A stretch of DNA of 64,000 bases from Vibrio spartinae. Lineage in GTDB: Bacteria; Pseudomonadota; Gammaproteobacteria; Enterobacterales; Vibrionaceae. Both the position numbers and the translations under genes were made by a program. The stretch lies in NCBI RefSeq assembly GCF_024347135.1, contig NZ_AP024907.1:2347001-2411000 (forward strand). Direction: 5' to 3'. The notes beneath the pieces are model-generated. The model made no database searches, had not been told where the DNA came from, and saw only the letters and a program-made list of their open reading frames with translations. Shown piece by piece: positions 46,687-58,750 of this stretch (its first letter is position 1; the number at the start of each line of letters is the position of its first letter).

Positions 46687-48055
46687 TCATGTTCCATCCC
46701 CCTCAATGCCATACAATCCGTTCAATACTGTCTCACTGCTAAAATGGGGTATTATGGCATTTGGTCTGATATGGACAGTATTCAATTTACATGAATCCAT
46801 GCTAGAAAATGTGGCACATGATGCGCTGCCTTATATGGACAGTTATGTCTCTAAATTTGTCTCTGAAGGCCGTTGGGTTAATTTTGCTTTATTCGACACG
46901 TTACGCCTCGTCCCTGCCGTGGTTGCCGGTACCTTATGTAATGTGTTTATTTTCATGTTTGGTTATCAGGTCGCCATGAGGGTCAGGAAAGATCGCTGGC
47001 TCGCCTGCTGCTTTGCCCTGCTGGTCGTCAATGTCCCCTATTTTACCATGTTGTTCAAATGGCCGATGACGCTGATCCCCGGTACTTTGATGCTGGCCTT
47101 GTTCAGTTGCATCAAAGACCGCTATTCACGCCCGGTTATCTTACTCACTTCAGGTATCTTGTTGTTTGCAACCTACCCTGCATTCTACTTCCTGATGCCT
47201 TTACTCTTTATCCGTCAGTTGAATGAAGAAAACTTCCGCAGTCTGTTGCAATTTCTGTGTCTCTGGATTGCCGGTTACGCCCTCGGCTACGTTGTCGCAA
47301 ATTTAAGTGTGTATGGCTATACGCTGCTCCAGAACGGCACCGGTCACTTTATTGAGTTTGTGTCGTGGCGAAAATCAACCCCATCGACGGATATCAGCGG
47401 TATTATCGCCAATATCGCGAAAAGTGCGGGGAATTTTGAACGCAATGCCCGCTATCTGGCAACGTTAAGCCCTCTGTTCTATATCCCGGCCGCCCTCACC
47501 TTGGTCTGGGCACTCAAGCATCATCTGAAATACACGTTAGTGGCTCTGCTGGTGGTCTTGTCCATCTATGCCAGCGTGATCCCTCTGGGTGTGAAAGTAC
47601 CGCTCCGCTCCGGGATTACTCTACCACTGGGTATGGCGATGCTGATCTTGTTGGTTCCTCATTTCTGGTGGAGAGCCCTATTGTGGGTAACCTTATTTGT
47701 CCCGTTTGCCTGGCAGATGCATCAATACAACGATGGCTATAACGAGAAAAGAATTCTTTTTGCTGAAATGGTAACTGAGCATGATACCCACGATTATCTG
47801 CAACAACCGCAGCAATTCAGAAAAATCATTGTCAGTGTGGATGAAACCAAAACCAGTGCTTACTTCTACAAACTCACCGGCTCCGATTCATTCAAGAATC
47901 TGTCCAACCTGAGACTGCACTATATCAAGCCTTATCTGTATCAATACGGCTGGCATGATAAAGACATCATCGTTAAAGATGTCCCAAGATCACAGGTTTG
48001 GGGAGAAACCAAGGTTGAAAAGCATGGCGATCGATTATTCGTCTCTATCGATTAA
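46676..48055 (+). CDS. Multi-span membrane glucosyltransferase (GtrC/oligosaccharide type)
   Basis: The 459-aa protein has about nine to ten hydrophobic segments in its first 370 residues and a soluble C-terminal domain of about 95 residues (KIIVSVDETKTSAYFYKLTG onwards). As the last gene of a GtrB-GtrA-X set, it fits the serotype-specific transferase that moves the lipid-linked sugar to the target glycan. Such proteins are divergent, so the glycan linkage cannot be read from sequence. A GGAGG site precedes the ATG. The cassette ends at a bidirectional terminator. Confidence 0.7.
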   Translation: MINNHVPSPSMPYNPFNTVSLLKWGIMAFGLIWTVFNLHESMLENVAHDALPYMDSYVSKFVSEGRWVNFALFDTLRLVPAVVAGTLCNVFIFMFGYQVAMRVRKDRWLACCFALLVVNVPYFTMLFKWPMTLIPGTLMLALFSCIKDRYSRPVILLTSGILLFATYPAFYFLMPLLFIRQLNEENFRSLLQFLCLWIAGYALGYVVANLSVYGYTLLQNGTGHFIEFVSWRKSTPSTDISGIIANIAKSAGNFERNARYLATLSPLFYIPAALTLVWALKHHLKYTLVALLVVLSIYASVIPLGVKVPLRSGITLPLGMAMLILLVPHFWWRALLWVTLFVPFAWQMHQYNDGYNEKRILFAEMVTEHDTHDYLQQPQQFRKIIVSVDETKTSAYFYKLTGSDSFKNLSNLRLHYIKPYLYQYGWHDKDIIVKDVPRSQVWGETKVEKHGDRLFVSID

Positions 48056-48079
48056 CTCAATACATTACCAGCTCAAACG

Positions 48080-48110
48080 AAAAAACCACCTGTTTTAGGT
48101 GGTTTTTTAT
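48080..48110. terminator. Bidirectional terminator between gtr cassette and mukB
   Basis: AACCACCT and AGGTGGTT arms with a GTTTT loop are flanked by A-run on the left and T-run on the right. It ends both convergent units. Confidence 0.9.
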
Positions 48111-48139
48111 TATCTGACCAGCAATAAATCCGGCAAATC

Positions 48140-51100
48140 TCAGGACGCCTCTGCCGTCAGGTCATCGGATTCAGCCGCATGATTCTGGCCGAATCCACGC
48201 AAACCAACGACATGAACGTGTTCATGGTTTTTGTGAATCTTCCGCACTAATTTATAGGTGGTGCCTTTTTCCGGACTGATATTTTCCGGTGCAGCAATCA
48301 ACAATTGCATGCCTAACCGATCACACAACTCAAATAGTGTTGAAATCGATTTGGCATCAAGACGGGCTGCCTCATCGAGGAACAACAAACGACACGGTAC
48401 GATATCTTTACTCCGCAACCGACGGGATTCTTCCTCCCAGCTCTGCACGACCATCAACAGAATTGACTGACCGGTCCCGATGGCTTCCCCTGTCGAGAGC
48501 GCACCAGACTCGGCTTGTAACCAACCATCCGCTCCCCGGTTCACTTCAACATTCAGTTCCAGATAATTCCGGTAGTCGAGTAATTCTTCCCCTAACACCT
48601 GAGGTGAACGCTGCCCCATATCAATGTGCGGATTGACCCGTTGGAATAATTTCGCCATGGATTCAGAGAACGTATAACGCGGGCTGTTGAACAAATCTTG
48701 ATGCTGCGCTTGTTGTTCCGATAGCCCTGTCAGTAACATTTCATGACTTTCGCGGACTTTGACATTCAAACGCACACCGTTGACCTGACCAAAGTGGATA
48801 TTGGACAAACCTTGGTTAAGCATCCGAATTCGGTTCTGCTCACGTTGAATCGTCTTGAGAATGATATTGGCGACCGACTCAGAACTGATTGCCAAACGTG
48901 ATTCTCGCTGGGTCAACTCTTCCGTCAATCGGCCAAGCTCAACTTCCATTTCTTCAATCGCTTCAACCGGATCATCGGTGCGAATAATATCCTGCCGAAT
49001 CCGTTCACGTAGATGCTGATACACGTCGATATAAAAGAGTACCTTACGCTCCGGTCTGGCATTATCCTCAGACTGACGTAAAGCGTCTCGCAGCGTCTCG
49101 TTATCGGCAACCGCCAGACGCAGAGAACCTAATGCTTTATCGGACATGGAACGCAGCTCGCCTGCCGACAGATAAGCCAGCTCCCGTCGATGTAAGCGTC
49201 GCTCAACATCATGCTCTCGTGCCAGTCTCAGCACCGAGCACCATCCGGCTTTGGCATTCACAATAAACGTTCTGAGATCGCGATACTCTTTCTCAACCTT
49301 CTTCAATTGCCGGCTCAGCGAGGTCATCTCCATCTCGGTCGATGTCCGCGTTCTCTCTAGCTCACTCTGTCGTTGTCGGGAAACATGCAAACGCTCATAA
49401 AGCTCATTTTTACGACTTTCTGCCCGTTCCAGTGCGCTTGCATCGGTGTGCACACCCAGCTCTTGTAACTCTTGCTCAAATTCCTGCACGGTTTCGAGCT
49501 TTGACTGATGTGCACTTTTGAGTGAGGCCAGAACCTGATTGTACTGACTGACCTGCCCCTGCCGCTGTTTGAACGTTTCTCTTGCCGTGCCACGTTGTGA
49601 CTCAGCAAGTTGTAATTTTTCTTTCAGTTGTCCACTCAGGGCATCGCCCTGATTCACCAATGCCACGGCATCGGAATACTGTAGATGATGGCGACGCTCA
49701 ATCAGATCTGAGATCGCAAAAATTTGGGTTTTCACCTGCTGCAACTGTTGGTCAGCCCTGTGATACTCACTTTCCAGTGCATCAAACTGTTCCGGATCGT
49801 TTTCGAGGGCATTGATACAATGACTCAATTGCTCAATTGTCGTACCGTATCGCGTTAAAAAGTGTTTGGCCTCGTCCAGTTCTGCAAGCCTTTCTTCAAT
49901 TTCATTGGCTTGATCCTGTAATGTGTCATCGGCCAACAAGTGAACAAATGGAGCCACTTTTTCAAGGCGTGATAACGCATTTTTACTCTGCTGTTGTCGC
50001 GTCTGTAATTGCTGTTCCTGATGGTCCAACTCAGTCAGAGAACGACTAAACTGATTCAACTGTTCACGGCACGTCTGAAGTGCCTGTTCCGGATCTGCTT
50101 CAAACACGGTTGTCATATGAGAAGCAACAAAGGTCTGATAGGCCTGATACAAACGTTGGAGCTTTTGAGCATCAAATGACGCTTTGGCGTGCAACTCAAC
50201 GAGATCATCTCGCTGACTCCGCAGTTGTTCCAGTCGCTGCTCTCTTGCTGCCCGACCAAATAAAGGGATCTCAGGGAAACGGGAATAACGAATCTGACGG
50301 TCATTCAGACGAACACATACCGCACCTTCTAGTTCATCGGCATCAAACGAGCTGTCATCAAAAGCATCGACATCCCCTTCAATGATGTACACATCTTCAG
50401 GACAATCATCCAGCTCAGTCAAGCGCGTCTGAATTTCTGACAAATCAGAGACAACAATAGCATGTCTGGCGGGGCCGTACATCGCACTGAAATAAGGTGC
50501 GTCTTCCAGCGTAATATCATCATAAATTTCAGATAACAACATGCCGCCTAATGAGTCAGCCAGCGATTTCAACCGGGCATCATTGGCCCCTCCGGGAGAA
50601 GCCAGACGTTCAATGTCTTGCTCAAGATTGTGACGCTGTAATGCTAATTTTTCTTTCTCTGATGTCTGCTGTTTTTCTCGTTCCAGCGTATGCTGCATAT
50701 GAGAAAATACCGCCTGTGAGCTTTCCAGCGCTTCACCGCTCTGTTCTCGCAAATCATCCAACGCATTACGCGCGACAATCCATTGCGGTGCAATCTTTTC
50801 CAATCGTTGAATTTGCGCCCGGACATCCTCTTGATTGCGGCGTAAATCACTGCGTGATTCACGAAGCGCGATCAGTTCTTCTTCGACAACATCCAGCACT
50901 TCTTGATGTTTCTCTCGCGCTTCATCAATCGCGGATTCATCATCAAGACTTTCCTGATATTCCTGTTGGTGAGCCTCTGCCAGTGCTGTAATATGATTCT
51001 GCCGCTCTAACTGACGGGAAACGTCATTCTGACGTGTGTACCACTGGTTTTCCTGCGCAATCAATTGCTTGCACTGTCGTGATTTTTCAATCAGCGTAAC

Positions 51101-52594
51101 ACCGTGTTCATGAGCCGTTTGGCGAGTCACATCATCGAGTACGGATTGGACGAACTGAAATGCCTGTTCAAACTGAGATGTGACAGCAGCCGACATGTCC
51201 AGACGATGTTTCAGTTGCAAGACTCGCTCGGTCATCTCGTGCTGTGATTGATTCAAGGTCTGAATTTTCTGCGACGCATTTTCAGCCGTCAGGCTTTCAT
51301 CATCCAGTGCTGCCTTCGCTTTTTCGAGTGCCTGAACGGCTTGCTGATACTGGAGTGCTCTGGTTTGTTGAACATCCAGCGCCTGTTGATAATCAGCCAG
51401 TTGCGACTTCAGGCTATCGACTTCATCTTCTAGAATCGTGGCGTTGTGCTCAGCTTCATACGTCTGTTCCTGAGCCTCTTCAACCACCATCAGTTGTTCT
51501 TCTAGCCGTTCATTGAGCTCTTCCAGATCGTCTCGATAACGCTCAATTTTTTCCTTTTGACGCAAAGCGTTATGAACCAGTTGCAAATAATCAGATGCAC
51601 TCTGGTGATCTTGCTCCAGTGCCGATTCCTGCTCTGTCAGTTCATCCAGTTCATCCTTCACGCGAGTCAACAACTCACTTTGCGTGACTAAGGTTTGCTG
51701 CGCACCAAACAAAGTCTGACGGAATGAAAGTGCCTGTTCAACTTTACTACGACGCTCATTCGCATGACGCATGTAATCAGACGCAACATAGTTGGTCGAT
51801 TCAGTAATCAGGTGTTTGAACAAATCCCGATCTGCTTGAGTGGTTTTGATCGCTTCAAGCGTCATCCGGTTTTCCCGAAGTGCCGCTTCCATATCCTGAA
51901 ACGCTTTTTTCACACCACCATTTTGCGGTAACAGATAGTCGCGCAGCGAGCGTGTTATCGCACTGGAAATACCACCATACAATGATGCTTCAATCAAACG
52001 ATAGTACTTGGAGCGGTCACTGCTCGAACGCATTTTCTTCGGTACAACGCCAAATTCAAACATCTGGGTGTGATAATCCACCACTGAGCTAAATGTTTTG
52101 AACTGCGTCCCTTCCAAGCCTGCGACAGCATCTTTGACTTCACTGACGGTTCGAACCCGTGCCTGTTGATCTGAGAGTGTTTCAATCAAAATGTCAGTAG
52201 GCCGGACATGGCTGGGGATTCCCTGCACCAAAAATGGCTTAATATCGACTTTTTTGTCCCGACCGGCAACCTGTTGTAATCTGACAGCAAACAACACTCT
52301 CTGCTTACGGGAGTTGACAACGTCCAACGCTGCATAACAAGTACCGGGTTGAAGTTTGCCGTGTAACCCTTTGTCTCTCGACGACTGAGAACTACCCGCT
52401 TCAGTGGTATTACGAAAATGCAGCAGGCTTTGATCGGGGATCAACGCGGTGATAAAGGCCGCCATTGTGGTTGATTTCCCCGCACCATTCCCACCGGAAA
52501 GCGTGGTGACCAAATTATCAATATCAAACGTACGGGCAAAAAAACCGTTCCAGTTGATCATGGTCAGCGATTGATACTTACCTCTTTCAATCAT
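48140..52594 (-). CDS. mukB: Chromosome partition protein MukB
   Basis: The 1484-aa SMC-like protein is within two residues of E. coli MukB (1486). The Walker A motif is [10 protein letters not shown] near residue 34, long coiled coils flank a hinge near the middle, and the C-terminal head has [14 protein letters not shown] (signature) and [15 protein letters not shown] (Walker B). It condenses and segregates DNA as MukBEF. The start overlaps mukE by 4 bases. Confidence 0.97.
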   Translation of the reverse strand: MIERGKYQSLTMINWNGFFARTFDIDNLVTTLSGGNGAGKSTTMAAFITALIPDQSLLHFRNTTEAGSSQSSRDKGLHGKLQPGTCYAALDVVNSRKQRVLFAVRLQQVAGRDKKVDIKPFLVQGIPSHVRPTDILIETLSDQQARVRTVSEVKDAVAGLEGTQFKTFSSVVDYHTQMFEFGVVPKKMRSSSDRSKYYRLIEASLYGGISSAITRSLRDYLLPQNGGVKKAFQDMEAALRENRMTLEAIKTTQADRDLFKHLITESTNYVASDYMRHANERRSKVEQALSFRQTLFGAQQTLVTQSELLTRVKDELDELTEQESALEQDHQSASDYLQLVHNALRQKEKIERYRDDLEELNERLEEQLMVVEEAQEQTYEAEHNATILEDEVDSLKSQLADYQQALDVQQTRALQYQQAVQALEKAKAALDDESLTAENASQKIQTLNQSQHEMTERVLQLKHRLDMSAAVTSQFEQAFQFVQSVLDDVTRQTAHEHGVTLIEKSRQCKQLIAQENQWYTRQNDVSRQLERQNHITALAEAHQQEYQESLDDESAIDEAREKHQEVLDVVEEELIALRESRSDLRRNQEDVRAQIQRLEKIAPQWIVARNALDDLREQSGEALESSQAVFSHMQHTLEREKQQTSEKEKLALQRHNLEQDIERLASPGGANDARLKSLADSLGGMLLSEIYDDITLEDAPYFSAMYGPARHAIVVSDLSEIQTRLTELDDCPEDVYIIEGDVDAFDDSSFDADELEGAVCVRLNDRQIRYSRFPEIPLFGRAAREQRLEQLRSQRDDLVELHAKASFDAQKLQRLYQAYQTFVASHMTTVFEADPEQALQTCREQLNQFSRSLTELDHQEQQLQTRQQQSKNALSRLEKVAPFVHLLADDTLQDQANEIEERLAELDEAKHFLTRYGTTIEQLSHCINALENDPEQFDALESEYHRADQQLQQVKTQIFAISDLIERRHHLQYSDAVALVNQGDALSGQLKEKLQLAESQRGTARETFKQRQGQVSQYNQVLASLKSAHQSKLETVQEFEQELQELGVHTDASALERAESRKNELYERLHVSRQRQSELERTRTSTEMEMTSLSRQLKKVEKEYRDLRTFIVNAKAGWCSVLRLAREHDVERRLHRRELAYLSAGELRSMSDKALGSLRLAVADNETLRDALRQSEDNARPERKVLFYIDVYQHLRERIRQDIIRTDDPVEAIEEMEVELGRLTEELTQRESRLAISSESVANIILKTIQREQNRIRMLNQGLSNIHFGQVNGVRLNVKVRESHEMLLTGLSEQQAQHQDLFNSPRYTFSESMAKLFQRVNPHIDMGQRSPQVLGEELLDYRNYLELNVEVNRGADGWLQAESGALSTGEAIGTGQSILLMVVQSWEEESRRLRSKDIVPCRLLFLDEAARLDAKSISTLFELCDRLGMQLLIAAPENISPEKGTTYKLVRKIHKNHEHVHVVGLRGFGQNHAAESDDLTAEAS

Positions 52595-53319
52595 GCTTCA
52601 CCTTCAAATCCTGTTAATGCTTCTGATGGGGTCGCTGCTGCTGCCTCATCGGTATCTTCCACCCCTTCATGGACGTCTTGGCCAGGAACGACCGCTTCGC
52701 CGTCACGAATCAATCTCAATTGTGCTGCCTGCATGTCATCACCGACACGGACATCTGCACCAAAACGAAAGACCGCTTCGGTAATCCGAAACTTTTCACT
52801 TTCTCCCAGCACGACCAGCATGCCCATTCGGCGCAGTTTTCTTAAGGACGTCCTGACTTTTTCAAACAGCTTTTCCCGATCCAGATCCGACCCGCCGGCC
52901 CGGAACGTCACCAATCGCATCAGCTTCTTCTCATCGACCAGCGTGAGCAACTCTTCATACAATTCCTGATACGTAAAAATCCCTTCATGTGCCAGCCTTT
53001 CAGGGCTGAGATACAAAAAGCAAAGTACCTTGCCGACCAACATATCGAGTTCGGATAACACGCTCCGGTTGAACAATGATGTGGAACGCGGTCTTAAATA
53101 AAAGAAACCTTCGGGGGCACGAACCAGCTCGGTATTATAACGCTGATAGAATTGGGCCAGCTCAGGCTCAAAATCGGACAAAAATGTGTGATTATCCATA
53201 TCTTCACCGGAAACATGCCTGCCGGCACGTAATAAACTATCCAGCGCCGGAAATAACGGATTGGAAAGAGCTTTAACCAGTTTCTCTGGCATGTGTTCAT
53301 TCATATCTGTCGATGACAT
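52591..53319 (-). CDS. mukE: Chromosome partition protein MukE
   Basis: The 242-aa protein matches Muk[94 protein letters not shown] and RLIRDGEAV. It bridges MukF and MukB. The ATG at 53319 ([13 protein letters not shown]) has an AAAGG site; ATG 53304, overlapping the mukF stop, is an alternative. The C-terminal acidic, alanine-rich tail is variable. Confidence 0.95.
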   Translation of the reverse strand: MSSTDMNEHMPEKLVKALSNPLFPALDSLLRAGRHVSGEDMDNHTFLSDFEPELAQFYQRYNTELVRAPEGFFYLRPRSTSLFNRSVLSELDMLVGKVLCFLYLSPERLAHEGIFTYQELYEELLTLVDEKKLMRLVTFRAGGSDLDREKLFEKVRTSLRKLRRMGMLVVLGESEKFRITEAVFRFGADVRVGDDMQAAQLRLIRDGEAVVPGQDVHEGVEDTDEAAAATPSEALTGFEGEA

Positions 53320-54652
53320 TTGCTTGTACCTTTGCACCAAATTCATTGATTGCCTGCCAATCCGGCTGAATCGCCTGATAATCAGACGCTGAATATCCTA
53401 ACCGAACGGCCTGATCGACCACGATTCTGGCTAAATCAAAATGATGCGTTTTTGGATGTTCTGTGAGGTAATTCTTTAAAATGATGCCGAGATCAATCGG
53501 TGTACCTTGATCTTTATGCACGATCAGCATCTCACCGATCTGCTCTCCCAGCACATCGTTAATCTGTTGAAATTCTTCATACTCAACATCTTCGGGGACT
53601 TGCCCGGTGACTTCATCGTCGCGGAGAACCAAGGCTTCATCTCGCATGTCGATAAAGCGCTCGGCATCGGCAAAAGTAAGGAACCAAGGCGCCTCGAAGT
53701 AGTCGTTCATCGATTGACGTAAACGCTGACTAAACGCACGGTTTTGGTCCATATCAATCGCGGTCCGGATGAATTTATGGACATGTCGATCGTAACCGAT
53801 CCATAAATCAATGGCCTGTTGCCCCCAACTGATGATTCGGTCAAGTTTGATCTGCAACTGAAACAATGTTTCTTCAATAAACGTCAGTCCGGATTCACCG
53901 TAAACACACTCCTGAATATCAAGGATCTGCGTCTGCATTTCATCACCAGCCGTCTGGAGCGTATCTTGTAACTCTTTCAACGTCGATGACGTTTCTGACA
54001 AGAGCGACTCACAATTCTGAATCGCATCACGCCAGTCTTTGTTCAACAACTGAGCAATCTGTTCTTTGACCTCTTGTTGCTGCTCATCCATCACCCGCTG
54101 GTTGAGATCGATCTGATCAAAAATCTCACCCACGGAATATTTTAAGATGGCATAAACATTCTTTTGCCAGTGAGATTCGGTACCGCCTTTTTCAGCAGCT
54201 TCTTTGGCTTTTGCCATTTCATCCGCCACAATCGACAGCTGAATCGACAGTTTCAGTTTGGAAAACTCACGATGGCGCAGATAATAATCAGTGATACCAA
54301 TCGCCAATGGCGATAATCGATAGATACTCGCCCCATCGGTCACCTCACTGGTAAAACGGCGGATAAGCCGCTGGTGAACCAATTCATTGATCGCATTATT
54401 GGCCCGGAAAGCGGATGCTTCACCGGTTTCATCAAATAGCCGAGTCACGATTGCAAATGCATCATGTAATTCCCCTTCACCGAGTTCGTCATCAAATCGA
54501 TCCCGACTCAATACGGCAATCGCAATCAAAAATGCGAGTCGCTCGGTATCTAGGTTGAGAGACAAGTCATGCTGCCTGACCCATCCAACCAATTCATCGA
54601 TTGGTTGTACTTCGGCTTGTTGCGCCAATTCGTCTATCATTGTTTCCATCAT
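53297..54652 (-). CDS. mukF: Kleisin MukF
   Basis: The 451-aa protein is slightly longer than E. coli MukF (440). It has the N-terminal winged-helix dimer region ([28 protein letters not shown]), the [33 protein letters not shown] segment, a coiled-coil and the C-terminal winged helix that binds MukB ([22 protein letters not shown]). Start choices 54652, 54649 and 54640 lie together; the first starts 2 bases after the cmoM stop. cmoM-mukF-mukE-mukB form one operon, as in E. coli. Confidence 0.95.
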   Translation of the reverse strand: MMETMIDELAQQAEVQPIDELVGWVRQHDLSLNLDTERLAFLIAIAVLSRDRFDDELGEGELHDAFAIVTRLFDETGEASAFRANNAINELVHQRLIRRFTSEVTDGASIYRLSPLAIGITDYYLRHREFSKLKLSIQLSIVADEMAKAKEAAEKGGTESHWQKNVYAILKYSVGEIFDQIDLNQRVMDEQQQEVKEQIAQLLNKDWRDAIQNCESLLSETSSTLKELQDTLQTAGDEMQTQILDIQECVYGESGLTFIEETLFQLQIKLDRIISWGQQAIDLWIGYDRHVHKFIRTAIDMDQNRAFSQRLRQSMNDYFEAPWFLTFADAERFIDMRDEALVLRDDEVTGQVPEDVEYEEFQQINDVLGEQIGEMLIVHKDQGTPIDLGIILKNYLTEHPKTHHFDLARIVVDQAVRLGYSASDYQAIQPDWQAINEFGAKVQANVIDRYE

Positions 54653-54654
54653 TT

Positions 54655-55434
54655 TTACTTTTTTCTGGCCCATACATGAATATAACGGCCCAGAGATAAA
54701 TAGGGCTCTTGCCGACATAATTGTCTTTCAAGCGCCAGTACATCTTCTTCAGTGTATTCCCCCATATTCTGGCGATTACCAATGTAATCACTGAACGAGC
54801 GAATACCACTTTTACCTTCAATACTGAATCCACAAGCTTCTATCCATTGATAAACCACTTCTGGATTCAGGCCTTGTTGCGGCTGCAACTTAAATCGTTT
54901 GCGATATGGCATACCATCCAACACATGGGGAATATTCCCGCATATGACATTTTTCAGCACTAATCCGTGATGATTGTAAAACATGATAGATGCAACGCCA
55001 CCGCTCCGGACCTGAGTCAGTAATTTTTCCAGCGCATCCTTCGGATCAACTAACCACTCCATCACGGCATGAAACATCAAGAAGTCAACCGGATCAGTAA
55101 GATGCTGTTGCATATCCTGCACTGCCGCATGGACAAAGCGATACTGCGCAAGCAGACCATTTTTTTCAATATCGGTTTGCGCCAACTGCAACATTTCAGA
55201 AGAAAGATCACATAATGTCACCTGATGTCCCTGCTTCGCGAGTCGCTGCGATAGCTGTGCCAGCCCGCCACCGGCATCCAGCACCGAAAGTGGGAGCTGT
55301 TCCGGAGGAAATGATGTTAAAATAGTTTGAATATCTTCCCACACGATGGTCTGACGGATCATACCTTTGTCAGAGCCATATATATTTTTTGCAAATTTGT
55401 GGGCAATATCGTCGAAATTGCGATCTTCAGTCAC
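54655..55434 (-). CDS. cmoM: tRNA 5-carboxymethoxyuridine methyltransferase CmoM (SmtA)
   Basis: The 259-aa class I methyltransferase contains [78 protein letters not shown] and the ending [18 protein letters not shown]. CmoM methylates cmo5U to mcmo5U, completing what CmoA and CmoB, encoded 13 kb away in this window, begin. The GTG at 55434 gives the family N-terminus; a distant in-frame ATG at 55521 adds unsupported residues. It is divergent from elyC. Confidence 0.93.
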   Translation of the reverse strand: MTEDRNFDDIAHKFAKNIYGSDKGMIRQTIVWEDIQTILTSFPPEQLPLSVLDAGGGLAQLSQRLAKQGHQVTLCDLSSEMLQLAQTDIEKNGLLAQYRFVHAAVQDMQQHLTDPVDFLMFHAVMEWLVDPKDALEKLLTQVRSGGVASIMFYNHHGLVLKNVICGNIPHVLDGMPYRKRFKLQPQQGLNPEVVYQWIEACGFSIEGKSGIRSFSDYIGNRQNMGEYTEEDVLALERQLCRQEPYLSLGRYIHVWARKK

Positions 55435-55548
55435 AGTAGCTTGAGTTATGATAACGAATCGTGCTGCTATTCTGTCATAGGAATGGCAGGAATAAAGAGG
55501 ATTATTCGTTTTTAATCTCAATTGCTGTTTTTTCGGACTATTTCTTAT

Positions 55549-56352
55549 ATGTTTGAGCTTAAAAAAATCATAGCTGCATTAATGATGCCCCTTCCCGCCT
55601 TGCTCATCATCGGTTTTATTGGCCTCATGATGATTATGTTTTCAACAAAAAGGAAAACCGGTTGCCTGATTGTTCTGTTCTCCTACACGTTGCTGTTTCT
55701 AGCATCATTTCAACCCGTTTCAGAACGCCTTCTCGCACCATTGGAACGCAAGTATTCAGCCTTTTTACCCGTTGAGGGTAGCATTGACTACATCATGGTT
55801 CTCGGCAGCGGTCATGTCGTTGATGACCAACTCCCACCGACATCTCAACTCAGTCGCTCAGCACTGATGCGACTTACCGAAGGGATCCGAATCATGCGGA
55901 TGTATCCGGGATCTCGCCTGATTCTTTCCGGATATGCGGGTGGTACCCGATTCAGTCATGCCCGAATGCTGGCAAGAGTTGCCTTATCACTCGGTGTAGC
56001 AAAATCAGATATCGTGTTACTGGAAAGTGCCAAAGATACTTGGGAAGAAGCCCAGTTAGCCGCAAGTTTTGTCGGACCACGAAAATTAGTGCTCGTCACC
56101 TCTGCCAGTCATATGGATCGCGCGTTGCATGAATTTCAATCTGCCGGACTCAATCCGATCCCGGCACCGACCAACTACCTGTCCTATAAAAATATAGTGC
56201 AACCGTGGATAAAATATGCGCCTAAGGCGATTTATCTCGAGCAGACAGAAAAATATTGGTATGAAACATTGGGAAGGTTTTGGCACTATTTGAAAAACTG
56301 GGTCGCCAATCAGGAAGCGACCGTCGCTGAACCGTTGCAACAAGAGCCATAG
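55549..56352 (+). CDS. elyC: Envelope biogenesis factor ElyC (DUF218)
   Basis: The 267-aa protein has two N-terminal membrane helices (LMMPLPALLIIGFIGLMMIMF and LIVLFSYTLLFLASF) and a DUF218 domain: IDYIMVLGSGHVVD, RLTEGIRIMRMYPGSRLILSGYAGG, LGVAKSDIVLLESAKDTWEEA, VLVTSASHMDRA and PIPAPTNY. ElyC acts in cell-wall assembly at low temperature through undecaprenyl-phosphate metabolism in E. coli. Its place next to cmoM and mukF is that of E. coli. Start 55549 was chosen for length and helix. Confidence 0.92.
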   Translation: MFELKKIIAALMMPLPALLIIGFIGLMMIMFSTKRKTGCLIVLFSYTLLFLASFQPVSERLLAPLERKYSAFLPVEGSIDYIMVLGSGHVVDDQLPPTSQLSRSALMRLTEGIRIMRMYPGSRLILSGYAGGTRFSHARMLARVALSLGVAKSDIVLLESAKDTWEEAQLAASFVGPRKLVLVTSASHMDRALHEFQSAGLNPIPAPTNYLSYKNIVQPWIKYAPKAIYLEQTEKYWYETLGRFWHYLKNWVANQEATVAEPLQQEP

Positions 56353-56657
56353 CATGATGCTATCTCTTCATGTGAATCAGACTCTCAGTCTGGATTCAGC
56401 AGTCGCGTGGGATGAATGCTTCATTTTAATTGCTATTACTGAATCGGCAGTCTAAAATTCGCGATTAAAGCATATTCTATACCAGACAAAAACCGCTAAA
56501 TTTAGCGGTTTTTGTCCTTATTGCAGTATAACCTCAGAATATTATTTCTGTACGGGTTATCCGATTATACAAATAGATAATATCTTCATAACTAAACATT
56601 CAATTGTAATTTGCTCCGAATTGCTGGATCTTCAGCATAAGCGACAGGACAATACCT
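56353..56657. other. elyC-purR intergenic region with terminator
   Basis: About 300 bases. A hairpin with AAAAACCGCTAAA/TTTAGCGGTTTTT arms at 56488-56513 ends elyC. The rest should hold the purR promoter. I found no GCAAACGTTTGC-type box, so classical purR autoregulation is not evident from here. Confidence 0.6.
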
Positions 56658-57668
56658 ATGGCTACGATAAAAGACGTTGCCCGCTTGGCGGGAGTTTCAA
56701 CAACAACAGTTTCACATGTAATTAACAAAACTCGATTTGTGGCAGAAACGACTCAAGAGAAAGTCATGGCAGCCGTGAAGACACTGAACTATGCACCAAG
56801 TGCTGTAGCTCGGAGTCTGAAATGCAACTCAACGCGCACAATCGGCATGTTAGTGACCCAGTCTACCAACCCCTTCTTCTCTGAAGTCATTGATGGTGTT
56901 GAAAGTTATTGCTACCGACAAGGCTACACGCTCATCTTATGTAATACCGGTGGCTTATATGAAAAGCAACGCGACTACATTCGGATGCTGGCTGAAAAAC
57001 GGGTCGATGGCATGTTAGTCATCTGTTCTGACCTGACTGCCGAGCTTCTAGAAATGCTAGAAGCCTATAATGATATTCCCAAAGTCATCATGGACTGGGG
57101 ACCTGAAAGCTCACAAGCCGACAAAATCATCGATAATTCAGAAGAAGGTGGCTACCTTGCAACCAAGTACCTGCTTGATAAAGGTCACCGCGATATTGCT
57201 TGTCTGAGTGGACATCTATCAAAGGCAGCTTGTCAGGAACGGATTCAAGGATTCTATAGAGCCATGGCTGAAGCAGGCTTGACCCCAAATGAAAACTGGA
57301 TACTGGAAGGCAACTTCGAATGTGATACGGCAGTCTTGGCTGCAGACAAAATTATTGCGATGGATGAACAGCCCACTGCCGTTTTTTGCTTCAATGACAC
57401 GATGGCTTTAGGACTCATGAGTCGCTTACAACAGAGAGGCATCAAGGTTCCTGAAGATATATCGGTGATCGGTTATGACAATATTGAGATCTCTGAATAT
57501 TTTTCTCCGCCATTGACAACCATCCACCAACCGAAACGTCGGGTCGGGAAAAACGCTTTTGAAATCTTATTGGAACGGATCAAAAGTAAAGAACATGAAC
57601 GCCGTACGTTTGAAATGCATCCTGAAATTGTGGAACGCAATACCGTTAAAGATTTAAACAAAAAATAA
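56658..57668 (+). CDS. purR: Purine repressor PurR
   Basis: The 336-aa LacI-family protein starts [30 protein letters not shown], the PurR recognition helix and hinge, followed by [24 protein letters not shown] and an effector domain with [15 protein letters not shown] segment ([17 protein letters not shown]) and [22 protein letters not shown]. PurR with hypoxanthine or guanine represses purine synthesis. A perfect operator core lies in front of purT in this same window. Confidence 0.95.
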   Translation: MATIKDVARLAGVSTTTVSHVINKTRFVAETTQEKVMAAVKTLNYAPSAVARSLKCNSTRTIGMLVTQSTNPFFSEVIDGVESYCYRQGYTLILCNTGGLYEKQRDYIRMLAEKRVDGMLVICSDLTAELLEMLEAYNDIPKVIMDWGPESSQADKIIDNSEEGGYLATKYLLDKGHRDIACLSGHLSKAACQERIQGFYRAMAEAGLTPNENWILEGNFECDTAVLAADKIIAMDEQPTAVFCFNDTMALGLMSRLQQRGIKVPEDISVIGYDNIEISEYFSPPLTTIHQPKRRVGKNAFEILLERIKSKEHERRTFEMHPEIVERNTVKDLNKK

Positions 57669-57690
57669 CACTAAATTAACACCCCATTGG

Positions 57691-57720
57691 AAAGTGGTCA
57701 TTCCTCCAACCACTTTCTTT
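57691..57720 (+). terminator. purR terminator
   Basis: Arms AAAGTGG and CCACTTT with a 12-base loop are followed by CTTTCT. It is 22 bases after the purR stop and before the riboswitch. Confidence 0.65.
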
Positions 57721-57811
57721 CTATTGATAACCTTTATTAATTGGACTAGAATCACACATTGTGGAGTGGTTATTCGTATAGTTGCTTCATAATTCCGTAC
57801 TGGAAAAGTGT

Positions 57812-57898
57812 CACGCACAGGGCAAACCATCTGAAAAGATGGGACGCAAAGCCTCCGGCCTAAACCATGAAGATGGTAGGTAGCGGGGTTACCGATGG
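57812..57898 (+). promoter_or_regulatory. Cyclic-di-GMP-I (GEMM) riboswitch of tfoY
   Basis: The sequence starts CACGCACAGGGCAAACC and continues with GGGACGCAAAGCCTCCGGCC, TAAACC and GGTAGGTAGCGGGGTTACCG, the complete GEMM-I aptamer with GAAA tetraloop in P1b and the tetraloop-receptor segment. It is nearly the Vc2 aptamer of V. cholerae, which regulates the same downstream gene. The aptamer ends about 126 bases before the tfoY ATG, so an expression platform lies between. Confidence 0.97.
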
Positions 57899-58024
57899 CA
57901 AAAATGCATCTCATGTTCGTCAATCATTTGACGTTCTGTTAACATATCTTCTGCATTCTTTTGCTACATTCTCGGACCTGACTTTGGTGGCGTATTCATT
58001 TAAAAATACACCGAGACGTAAAGC

Positions 58025-58615
58025 ATGGATAAACCAATTCTTAGAGATTCAATGCGACTTTTTGAACAATTAGGTCGTGTCAAATCACGCTCAATGTTCG
58101 GCGGGTTTGGTATTTTCGTAAACGATATAATGTTCGCTCTTGTCGTTCAAGACAAACTACATATACGGGCAGACAGTCACTCACTGGAAACGTTTAAAGC
58201 AAAAGGTTTTGAACCTTATGTGTATACAAAACGTGGCTTTCCTGTTGTGACTAAGTATTTTGCACTTCCTGCAGACTATTGGGATGATGTGGACACGATT
58301 TTCAATATCGCGAAACAAGCCTATTTGAATGCAAAAAATGAAAAAACGACCCATGTAGAGACAAAACCGAAACGATTGAAAGATCTGCCTAATCTTCGTT
58401 TAGCAACCGAACGGATGCTACGCAAAGCAGGGATTAATTCAGTTGAAGAGCTTCATCAGAAAGGTTCTCTCAGCGCATATAAAGCGATTTTGAGCTCTCA
58501 TCCTTCTACACAGCCACCATTAGAGCTCTTATGGGCATTAGAAGGTGCGATCGAAGGAAAACACTGGTCTGTAATTTCTCAGGCAAGACGCGACGAGCTA
58601 GCTCGGCAAATTTAA
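58025..58615 (+). CDS. tfoY: TfoX-family regulator TfoY
   Basis: The 196-aa protein has the TfoX N-terminal domain ([40 protein letters not shown]) and C-terminal helix-hairpin-helix domain ([38 protein letters not shown]). The c-di-GMP riboswitch in its leader and the purR neighbour identify it as TfoY rather than TfoX. In V. cholerae TfoY promotes type VI secretion and motility when c-di-GMP is low. It is convergent with glgA. Confidence 0.95.
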   Translation: MDKPILRDSMRLFEQLGRVKSRSMFGGFGIFVNDIMFALVVQDKLHIRADSHSLETFKAKGFEPYVYTKRGFPVVTKYFALPADYWDDVDTIFNIAKQAYLNAKNEKTTHVETKPKRLKDLPNLRLATERMLRKAGINSVEELHQKGSLSAYKAILSSHPSTQPPLELLWALEGAIEGKHWSVISQARRDELARQI

Positions 58616-58690
58616 TTTATTGAACAATATTTATACTATCGTATACATTTTTCAGAGTATACAACGCCCATTTTCTCGTCGAGCCAGAAC

Positions 58691-58720
58691 AAAAAAGCAC
58701 CGTCAACGGTGCTTTTTTTT
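58691..58720. terminator. Bidirectional terminator between tfoY and glgA
   Basis: GCACCGT and ACGGTGC arms lie with six A residues on the left and eight T residues on the right, fit to stop transcription from both sides. Confidence 0.92.
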
Positions 58721-58750
58721 ACTCAATCGTTTTTCTCAATAGAATAAGAA

